Assembly: GCA_002281005.1 (NCBI GenBank)
Contig: NCFD01000133.1
Span: 1-5,047, forward strand
Source of the DNA: Acidocella sp. 35-58-6
GTDB lineage: Bacteria > Pseudomonadota > Alphaproteobacteria > Acetobacterales > Acetobacteraceae
Reading direction: 5' to 3'
Length of the DNA: 5,047 nt
Shown here piece after piece: positions 1 to 4,357 of this stretch. The position numbers were made by a program, and so were the translations under genes. The notes beneath the pieces are model-generated. The model was given only the letters and a program-made list of their open reading frames with translations. It was not told the DNA's origin and did not search any database. Position 1 is the first letter of the stretch. The number at the start of each line of letters is the position of its first letter.

Positions 1-10
1 ATACTTGGAC

Positions 11-44
11 GGTTTTTAAAATGGTCCGAAAACGGTCAAAAACC
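11..44 (-). other. possible nested hairpin beyond the half tRNA
   Basis: GGTTTTT (11-17) and AAAAACC (38-44) are perfect complements around a 20-base centre that itself contains CCG-AAAA-CGG (26-35). A competing pairing joins GGAC (7-10) with GTCC (24-27). It lies in the AT-rich stretch where the tRNA 3' half should be. It could be a terminator-like fold, intron structure or chance; no uridine run follows it on the minus strand. Confidence 0.25.
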
Positions 45-58
45 CTCTTCCGATGGAT

Positions 59-97
59 TTAGGAATCCTGTGCTCTATCCTGCTGAGCTACGGAGAC
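59..97 (-). tRNA. 5' half of a tRNA-Arg (anticodon CCT); 3' half not recognisable
   Basis: Read on the minus strand from 97, the sequence has a 7-nt acceptor strand GTCTCCG (97-91), TA, a D arm GCTC-AGCAGGATA-GAGC (88-72), a spacer A, and an anticodon region CAGGA-TTCCTAA with CCT at 63-61, which indicates tRNA-Arg. The next bases (AATCC at 59-55, offset by one extra A at 60) pair only with GGA/GGATT, so a normal five-pair anticodon stem with a seven-base loop does not form. In the remaining 58 bases to the window edge I find no TTCRA T-loop and no match to CGGAGAC for the acceptor. A CCA occurs at 24-22, exactly 76 nt from the 5' end, but the strands between do not pair. Options are a decayed or truncated tRNA gene, or a gene split in the anticodon loop by a group I intron running past the edge. 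The 5' half is well supported; functionality is not. Confidence 0.5.
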
Positions 98-106
98 TTG
101 ATACCC

Positions 107-139
107 GGTATAACCGATCAGAATGTCTTAACCAACCGG
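107..139 (-). promoter_or_regulatory. possible promoter for the tRNA-Arg half gene
   Basis: On the minus strand TTATAC (112-107) lies about 10 bases before the tRNA 5' end. A weak TTGGTT sits 16 bases upstream of it, overlapping the end of the response-regulator gene. The match to sigma-70 elements is modest (the -35 shares only TTG). Read-through from the regulator gene, whose stop codon is only 30 bases before the tRNA, is an equally good explanation. Confidence 0.2.
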
Positions 140-835
140 CGATACATCCAGCCGGTACCCTCCGCCCTCGGTCAGTAATAATTTTGCCGAAGCCGGGTCC
201 GGCTCGATCTTCTGGCGCAGCCGGTAAACATGGGTTTCCAGCGTGTGTGTGGTCACCGCCGCGTTGTAGCCCCACACCTCGTTCAACAACACCTGGCGGC
301 CCACTGCCTTGCCCTCGGCGCGGTATAAAAACTTCAATATCGCGGCTTCCTTGTCGGTTAGCCTGATACGCTTGTTTTTCACCGGCTCCAGCAACTGCTT
401 TACCGAAGGGCGGAACATGTAAGGCCCAATAGTAAACACCGCATCATCACTATTCTCAAAGCTGCGCAATTGTGCCCGCAGGCGGGCCAGCAGTTCATTC
501 ACCCGGAACGGCTTGGCCAGATAGTCATTGGCACCAGAATCCAGCCCGCGCACAATATCGCCTTCCTCAGCCGAGCCGGTCAGCATGATAATGGGCACTT
601 TAATGCCCTGGTTGCGCAGCGACTTGCAGAAATCCCGCCCGTCACCGTCGGGCAGACCAACATCCAGTAAAATTGCGTCAAACCGGGAATCCGCCTGGCT
701 GATAATGGTTTGCGCTTCGGCTAAATTGCCTGCCTCTGTTGGCACAAATTCACCATCATGCAGCAATTGCTCCACCAAAGCGGTACGCAACGCGGTATCG
801 TCATCAACAACAAGAATAGGGTGCTGGCTGGACAT
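128..835 (-). CDS. OmpR/PhoB-family response regulator, orphan (no adjacent kinase)
   Basis: This 235-residue two-domain DNA-binding response regulator acts in the cytoplasm as a phosphorylation-controlled transcription factor. The receiver domain spans about residues 6-122. Its acidic pocket is D11-D13, the phospho-acceptor is D58 in LLDVGLPDGDG, the switch residue is T86 (MLTGS), Y105 is the aromatic switch and K108 lies in the KPF motif. A winged-helix effector domain follows (about 132-232), with LTDKEAAILKFL and the recognition helix THTLETHVYRLRQKIE, then the wing TEGGGYRLD. All key residues are present, so it should be phosphorylatable. The ATG start is backed by AGGAG at 845-841 with five bases spacing. 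No histidine kinase gene lies next to it: ribA is divergent upstream and a half tRNA lies downstream. The partner and the target genes cannot be named from sequence. Length is normal for the family. Confidence 0.93.
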   Translation of the reverse strand: MSSQHPILVVDDDTALRTALVEQLLHDGEFVPTEAGNLAEAQTIISQADSRFDAILLDVGLPDGDGRDFCKSLRNQGIKVPIIMLTGSAEEGDIVRGLDSGANDYLAKPFRVNELLARLRAQLRSFENSDDAVFTIGPYMFRPSVKQLLEPVKNKRIRLTDKEAAILKFLYRAEGKAVGRQVLLNEVWGYNAAVTTHTLETHVYRLRQKIEPDPASAKLLLTEGGGYRLDVSPVG

Positions 836-858
836 AACGTCTCCTAGTATTGGACCTG

Positions 859-887
859 CTTATAGACTTATCTCACGATTCGGCGAA
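859..887 (-). promoter_or_regulatory. candidate promoter of the orphan response regulator
   Basis: The minus strand has TATAAG at 864-859, which would start transcription about 17 bases before the ATG, just leaving room for the AGGAG ribosome site. The -35 at 17-bp spacing (TTCGCC, 887-882) is poor, so an activator or a different sigma factor may be needed. The 138-bp gap (836-973) also has to hold the ribA promoter. I see no gene or riboswitch in it. Confidence 0.2.
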
Positions 888-919
888 ATTTCAGAGGCAT
901 CTTTCCCGGGCTGTCTTGG

Positions 920-948
920 TTGTGATGACGACGTGGCATGGCAAAATT
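920..948 (+). promoter_or_regulatory. candidate ribA promoter
   Basis: TTGTGA (920-925, 4 of 6 to the sigma-70 -35) and AAAATT (943-948, 3 of 6 to the -10) are separated by 17 bp. Transcription would begin shortly before the ribA start at 974. There is no conserved FMN-riboswitch (RFN) sequence between this element and the gene, so flavin control by that route is unlikely here. Confidence 0.2.
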
Positions 949-973
949 AACCCACAAGTCCTAATTAAACACC

Positions 974-2095
974 ATGGATCAACGAATGACCACCATTGAA
1001 CCGCCGCTCGGCACCCCGCGCACCCGCGCCGTGCATCGCGCCATCGCGGAGATGCGCCGGGGCGTGCCGGTGGTGCTGGCGGCGCGTCACCCGTTGATCG
1101 TGGCCCCCGCCGAGACCATCGGCGCTGAGGGGCTACGGCTGATCGACCTGCTGAGCGCCAAACCGGCCAGCCTGCTGCTGGCGCCCTCGCGGGCTGCCGC
1201 CATATTGCCGGTTGGACTCACGGATACCGACCCCGTCATTGCCCTCAAGCTCTCCACCCCGTTGATTGATATCCCTACCCTGCGCCGCGCCGCCGACCCC
1301 ACCCTGGAGCAAATTCTGCCAGAATTTATCCGCGTTGCCGCCCCCGAAGCCGCGATGGCGGCCCTCGCATTAGGCAAGCTCGCCCGCCTGCTGCCGGCCA
1401 TGGTGGCCGCCCCGGTTCGCCCGGGCTGGGCCTCCATTCCCGCGGGTGCTGATTTGCTCTCGGTTCCGGCCGATGACCTGCTGGCTTACCCCGGCTTGCT
1501 TGCCGCCTCGCTGACCAAGGTGGCGGAAGTGGCGGTGCCGCTGGATGCCGCCCCGGACGCCCGGCTGGTCGCCTTCCGCGCTACCGACCAAGGCATCGAG
1601 CATATGGCCATTCTGGTCGGCGACCCCGCTACCCAGGAAGCCCCGCTGGTACGCATCCATTCCGAATGTTTCACCGGTGACCTGCTGGGCTCATTGCGCT
1701 GTGACTGTGGTCCGCAACTGCAAGGGGCCATCGCCCGCATGGCCACCGAAGGCGCCGGGGCCGTGCTGTATTTAGCGCAGGAAGGCCGGGGCATTGGCCT
1801 GATCAATAAGCTGCGCGCCTACACCCTGCAGGATAAGGGGCTGGACACGTTGGATGCCAACCGCGCCCTGGGCTGGGATGCCGATGGCCGCAACTTCCAG
1901 ATCGCCGCCGCCATGCTACAGGCGCTCAACATGCCGCGTATCCGGCTGCTGACCAATAACATGAACAAAGTAAGCGCGCTGATCGCCTGCGGGATCGACG
2001 TGGTGGAGCGGGTGCCGCACATCATTGCCCCTAACGGCGTGAATGACGAATACCTTGCCACCAAGGCCAAGCGCTTCGGGCATCTGCTTGGTTGA
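974..2095 (+). CDS. ribA: GTP cyclohydrolase II with degenerate RibB-like N-terminal domain
   Basis: GTP cyclohydrolase II opens GTP to 2,5-diamino-6-ribosylamino-4(3H)-pyrimidinone 5'-phosphate, formate and pyrophosphate, the first step of the pyrimidine branch of riboflavin synthesis in the cytosol. Residues about 195-372 align closely with E. coli RibA as remembered. The zinc ligands are C232, C243 and C245 (HSECFTGDLLGSLRCDCG). Also seen are QEGRGIGL, Y283 in RAYTLQDKG, the catalytic D304 and R306 in DADGRNF, LLTNN and NGVNDEYLATKAKRFGHLL. Residues about 15-190 resemble DHBP synthase (RibB), for example EMRRGVPVVL and the PAET motif (45-48), but the acidic DDEDRENEGD-type active-site loop is gone, so DHBP synthase activity is not expected. 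At 373 residues it is much longer than E. coli RibA (about 196). The start is uncertain between ATG 974 and the in-frame ATG 986; neither has a strong ribosome site. It overlaps the next gene, which suggests co-transcription. Confidence 0.95.
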   Translation: MDQRMTTIEPPLGTPRTRAVHRAIAEMRRGVPVVLAARHPLIVAPAETIGAEGLRLIDLLSAKPASLLLAPSRAAAILPVGLTDTDPVIALKLSTPLIDIPTLRRAADPTLEQILPEFIRVAAPEAAMAALALGKLARLLPAMVAAPVRPGWASIPAGADLLSVPADDLLAYPGLLAASLTKVAEVAVPLDAAPDARLVAFRATDQGIEHMAILVGDPATQEAPLVRIHSECFTGDLLGSLRCDCGPQLQGAIARMATEGAGAVLYLAQEGRGIGLINKLRAYTLQDKGLDTLDANRALGWDADGRNFQIAAAMLQALNMPRIRLLTNNMNKVSALIACGIDVVERVPHIIAPNGVNDEYLATKAKRFGHLLG

Positions 2096-2579
2096 ATTTC
2101 GCCTGAATCCGGCGGGCTTCCTGGAAGGCCCTGGCATCAAATTCCCTGCCGCCTTTGGCCGCACCGGCATCTCGCCGCACAAGGTGGAAGGCGACGGCGC
2201 GACCCCCATGGGCCGCTTAAATTTACTGCGCGTGCTGTACCGGGCTGACCGTGAAAAGCCGCCAACCTGCGTTGTGCCCGTTGAACCCATCGGCCGTACC
2301 GACGGCTGGTGCGATGATGTGCAGCACGCCGCCTATAACCAGGCCGTGACCCTGCCGTTTGCCGCCAGCCATGAAGACCTCCACCGCCGCGATAACTTGT
2401 ACGACATCATTGGCATCCTTGACTGGAACATCGCCCCCATCGTCAAAAGCCGCGGCTCCGCCATTTTCCTGCATATTGCCACACCGGATTACGCCCCCAC
2501 CGCCGGCTGCATCGCCCTCGCCCCTGCCCACCTGCGGCATTGCCTGGCAGCCGGACTATCAGCCATCATGGTTGGCTAG
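2043..2579 (+). CDS. L,D-transpeptidase-family protein (YkuD catalytic fold)
   Basis: This resembles the compact YkuD-domain proteins common in Alphaproteobacteria, related to enzymes that make or edit L,D-crosslinks in peptidoglycan. With the ATG at 2043 it has 178 residues. Visible family motifs are EGDGATPMGR (49-58), DGWCDD (87-92), AYNQAVTLP, and the catalytic box: H144 in FLHIATPDY, then T153-A-G-C156-I with C156 the expected nucleophile. The box reads TAGCI rather than the classic SHGC, a variant I recall in this subfamily. No signal peptide or membrane segment is visible, so export or periplasmic action is unproven. The ATG start lies 53 bases inside ribA and adds 15 unconserved-looking residues. 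A TTG at 2088, overlapping ribA by 8 bases, would give 163 residues and may be the true start. Neither has a clear ribosome site, which fits translational coupling to ribA. The stop faces the convergent gene across 8 bp. Confidence 0.85.
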   Translation: MTNTLPPRPSASGICLVEFRLNPAGFLEGPGIKFPAAFGRTGISPHKVEGDGATPMGRLNLLRVLYRADREKPPTCVVPVEPIGRTDGWCDDVQHAAYNQAVTLPFAASHEDLHRRDNLYDIIGILDWNIAPIVKSRGSAIFLHIATPDYAPTAGCIALAPAHLRHCLAAGLSAIMVG

Positions 2580-2587
2580 ACGCAGCC

Positions 2588-2983
2588 CTATTTACGGGTG
2601 TCGCTCAGGATATACTCTGCCAGCGCACCACTGATGGCCGCCAAAATGAGAGCTTTTTTCGGGTCGCGGCGGATCATGAGTGAGGCGATCCGCATACCCA
2701 AACCCAACGTGCTTGCGGCGTCACCAAATAAATTGCCCTCCGGCTTTTTCAACCGCTTGATCACGCCGGCGCCAATTATCGCTGTCAGACCAGCCAGCGC
2801 AAATAACGTGCCGCCAGTAATCGCGGCGGCCGGGGCGGTGCCTAGATAATGCGTCAACCAGAGGTAATAGCCGGCGATAAGAAACCCCAGCCCAGCCAGC
2901 CCGATGCATAGCACCGCCACGCCCAGGCCGATCGCTAAACCGTAATGCCGTAACAAAGCGCTGACGCGGCCAGAGAGGTTCAT
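2588..2983 (-). CDS. YqjE-like small membrane protein (holin-X / superfamily III type)
   Basis: This 131-residue integral membrane protein has hydrophobic helices at about 16-42 and 51-74. A basic IKRLKK stretch (75-80) follows, then a linker with RRDPKK (105-110) and a third, weaker hydrophobic stretch (about 111-126). The layout and the RRDPKKALILAA-type tail fit the phage-holin-like family that includes E. coli YqjE, although no lysis role is implied outside phages. It lies 25 bp downstream of the DUF883/YqjD-like gene on the same strand, as yqjE follows yqjD in enterobacteria, and that context supports the call. AAAGGG (2998-2993) lies nine bases before the ATG. Its function is unknown; the family is thought of as stress or stationary-phase inner-membrane proteins. 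The assignment rests on architecture and neighbourhood more than on residue identity. Confidence 0.75.
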   Translation of the reverse strand: MNLSGRVSALLRHYGLAIGLGVAVLCIGLAGLGFLIAGYYLWLTHYLGTAPAAAITGGTLFALAGLTAIIGAGVIKRLKKPEGNLFGDAASTLGLGMRIASLMIRRDPKKALILAAISGALAEYILSDTRK

Positions 2984-3008
2984 GCTTCAGCGCCCTTTAC
3001 GGTAACCG

Positions 3009-3347
3009 TTAACTACGGCGAACGAACTGCGCCGCCAGCAGCCCAATGCCGAACGCCAGCGCGATACTGGTCAGCGGCCGCTCACTCACTTCCGCCTCCA
3101 GCCGGTGTACCGCCACCTTGCCGGAATCCTTGACCTTGCCAGCAAGGTTTTCAAGCTCCGCTTCCAGTGCGGAAACCCTTTGGGAAACCCCATGGCCATC
3201 CAGGTAGGCCCCCATTTGGTCAAGGGCTTCAGAGGCATTGGCCCCGAGCTTGTCCTTCATTCCGGCGATTTCGGAACGAAAGCGGTTGAATTCGGATTTC
3301 AGAAATTCGAGGTCAACATTATGCAGATCAGACGGTTTCGCACGCAT
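3009..3347 (-). CDS. DUF883 / ElaB-YqjD-like tail-anchored coiled-coil protein
   Basis: This 112-residue protein is mostly charged amphipathic helix. Residues about 13-88 look like coiled coil (LKSEFNRFRSEIAGMKDKL; VSALEAELENLAGKVKD). A short C-terminal membrane segment follows (about 92-108), ending in VRRS. The sequence before the anchor, VSERPLTSIALAFGIGLLAA, matches the DUF883 pattern of a 'hP..s...a.g.G.l.g' tail. E. coli YqjD, ElaB and YgaM of this family anchor to the inner membrane, bind ribosomes and are induced in stationary phase; transfer of that role to this protein is inference. The ATG start has AGGAG at 3358-3354 with six bases spacing. It is the first gene of a two-gene operon with the YqjE-like gene 25 bp downstream. 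Its upstream region holds an FNR-type palindrome (3434-3447). Confidence 0.82.
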   Translation of the reverse strand: MRAKPSDLHNVDLEFLKSEFNRFRSEIAGMKDKLGANASEALDQMGAYLDGHGVSQRVSALEAELENLAGKVKDSGKVAVHRLEAEVSERPLTSIALAFGIGLLAAQFVRRS

Positions 3348-3411
3348 GGGATGCTCCTTTAATGGGTCACTTCGATGTCGGGCGCTAACGGGTCCATTTC
3401 AACGTTAACTT

Positions 3412-3420
3412 AGCATAATA
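3412..3420 (-). promoter_or_regulatory. candidate -10 region of the yqjD-yqjE-like operon
   Basis: The minus strand reads TATTATGCTAAG across 3420-3409, containing overlapping -10-like hexamers TATTAT (3420-3415) and TATGCT (3417-3412). There is no good -35 at the proper distance: TGATCA at 3440-3435, 17 bp upstream of TATGCT, matches 3 of 6. A weak -35 would fit a promoter dependent on an activator at the adjacent FNR-like box, or a stationary-phase sigma factor. Transcription would start near 3405, leaving a leader of about 58 bases. Confidence 0.3.
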
Positions 3421-3424
3421 TTTG

Positions 3425-3435
3425 ATGCGGCGCAT
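3425..3435. promoter_or_regulatory. inverted repeat ATGCG-G-CGCAT, possible operator
   Basis: A perfect five-base inverted repeat around a single G lies between the FNR-like box and the -10-like sequence of the minus-strand operon. Its position would suit a repressor or a second regulator. It shares bases 3434-3435 with the FNR-like box. A repeat this short can arise by chance. Confidence 0.25.
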
Positions 3436-3447
3436 GATCAGGATCAA
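3434..3447. promoter_or_regulatory. FNR/FixK-type binding site candidate
   Basis: The sequence ATGAT-CAGG-ATCAA matches the Crp/Fnr-family consensus TTGAT-N4-ATCAA at 9 of 10 positions, with only the first base differing. Such sites are bound by FNR, FnrL, FixK, ANR or AadR-type regulators of oxygen-limited growth. The centre (3440.5) is about 36 bp upstream of the start predicted from TATGCT for the YqjD-like gene, close to but not exactly the usual -41.5 activator position. It lies about 206 bp before the plus-strand response regulator start, less suitable for that gene. Binding is inferred from sequence alone. Confidence 0.4.
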
Positions 3448-3483
3448 TAGCGGTACTGGTTGTGAGATACCCTCATTTTTCAT

Positions 3484-3513
3484 TGTTTGACCGCAGGCGG
3501 CAGATATTATTAC
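3484..3513 (+). promoter_or_regulatory. weak candidate promoter for the second response regulator
   Basis: TTGTTTGACC (3484-3493 region) offers -35-like hexamers TTGTTT (3484-3489) and TTGACC (3487-3492). TATTAC (3508-3513) is a -10-like hexamer at 18 or 15 bp spacing. This would leave a leader of roughly 125 bases before the ATG at 3647. The rest of 3363-3646 contains no open frame that looks like a gene. Confidence 0.22.
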
Positions 3514-3646
3514 AGTTAATTCACCCCATTCCGGCCATTGCTTGAGCATTGCCTAACACTAGGGTGTTTTAACGGCTTACCAACGAGCCATATATGAACG
3601 ACAAGCCGATAGTGGATAATCACCCGTGCGGTGAGGAGGATATGAA

Positions 3647-4330
3647 ATGCGAATACTCATCGTCGAAGACGATAAGGATGTGGCTGGGTTTGTTGTGAAA
3701 GGTCTGCGCGAGGCCGGCCATACGGTCGAGCACGCTGACAACGGCCGGGACGGCCTGTTTCTTGCGGCGTCGGAGAATTTCGACGCCATCATCCTCGACC
3801 GTATGTTACCCGGCGGCATCGACGGGCTGCGGCTACTGGAAACCTTGCGCGCCCAGGACAACGTAACCCCGGTAGTGTTTCTCTCGGCACTTAGCCAGGT
3901 CGATGACCGGGTCAAAGGCCTGAAAGCCGGTGGTGATGACTATCTCACCAAGCCCTTCGCCTTCGCCGAGTTATTGGCACGAGTGGAAGCCCTGACCCGC
4001 CGTGGCAAAACTGACGGCCCCACCACCAAGCTCTGCGTCGGCGATCTTGAGATCGACCTGCTGTCACGCGGCGTCAAACGCGCCGGCCAAAAAATCGACC
4101 TGCAACCACGTGAGTTCCGTTTGCTGGAGTATTTAATGCGGCACGCCGGCCAAGTGGTCACCCGCACCATGCTGCTGGAAGGTGTATGGGATTATCATTT
4201 CGACCCGCAAACCAACGTCATCGACGTGCATGTTTCGCGGCTTCGCCAAAAAATCGACAAACCCTTCGAACTCCCGCTCCTGCACACGGTGCGCAACGCC
4301 GGTTATATGCTACGAACCGAGGATGTCTGA
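3647..4330 (+). CDS. OmpR-family response regulator of a two-component system
   Basis: This 227-residue DNA-binding response regulator is probably phosphorylated by the membrane kinase encoded just downstream. The receiver domain is about residues 1-117: acidic D8 and D9, phospho-acceptor D51 in ILDRMLPGG, switch S80 in VVFLSALS, Y99, and K102 in the TKPF motif. The loop after the phospho-acceptor reads MLPGGIDG, one residue longer than the common MLPGLDG form. A winged helix follows (about 127-225) with LQPREFRLLEYLMRHAGQVVTR, the recognition helix NVIDVHVSRLRQKID, and TVRNAGYMLR at the wing. It resembles the CusR/QseB/TctD type of regulator, but the stimulus and targets cannot be told. The ATG has an excellent AGGAGG at 3634-3639, seven bases away. 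An out-of-frame ATG five bases upstream (3642) is ignored. The kinase ATG follows after 27 bp. Confidence 0.94.
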   Translation: MRILIVEDDKDVAGFVVKGLREAGHTVEHADNGRDGLFLAASENFDAIILDRMLPGGIDGLRLLETLRAQDNVTPVVFLSALSQVDDRVKGLKAGGDDYLTKPFAFAELLARVEALTRRGKTDGPTTKLCVGDLEIDLLSRGVKRAGQKIDLQPREFRLLEYLMRHAGQVVTRTMLLEGVWDYHFDPQTNVIDVHVSRLRQKIDKPFELPLLHTVRNAGYMLRTEDV

Positions 4331-4357
4331 TCTCACGGCAACGCAATAAACAAAGCC

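Noticed and set aside
22..97. Intact 76-nt tRNA ending in CCA
   Set aside because: The length fits, but the T stem, T loop and acceptor strands do not pair and TTCRA is missing.
528..950. Plus-strand open frame of 140 codons across the first regulator and its promoter
   Set aside because: It is antisense to a clear response regulator, has no ribosome site and shows no recognisable domain.
836..973. FMN (RFN) riboswitch before ribA
   Set aside because: The conserved RFN blocks are not visible, and the 138-bp divergent gap is short for the aptamer plus promoters.
1087..1437. Open frame of 116 codons antisense to ribA
   Set aside because: It lies opposite well-conserved ribA coding sequence, has low-complexity composition and no family features: a typical shadow in GC-rich DNA.
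974..2095. Bifunctional RibBA
   Set aside because: The N-terminal domain lacks the acidic active-site loop of DHBP synthase, so only the GTP cyclohydrolase II activity is supported.
2574..2587. GGCT-AGACGC-AGCC hairpin at the convergent junction as a terminator
   Set aside because: The stem has only four pairs and no T run follows on either strand.
2588..2983. Prophage lysis gene (holin)
   Set aside because: There are no endolysin or phage genes nearby; the holin-like family also includes chromosomal YqjE proteins, and the neighbour is YqjD-like.
3577..3915. Open frame of 112 codons antisense to the second response regulator
   Set aside because: It is opposite the receiver domain and rich in Ser, Arg and Pro, as expected of a shadow frame.
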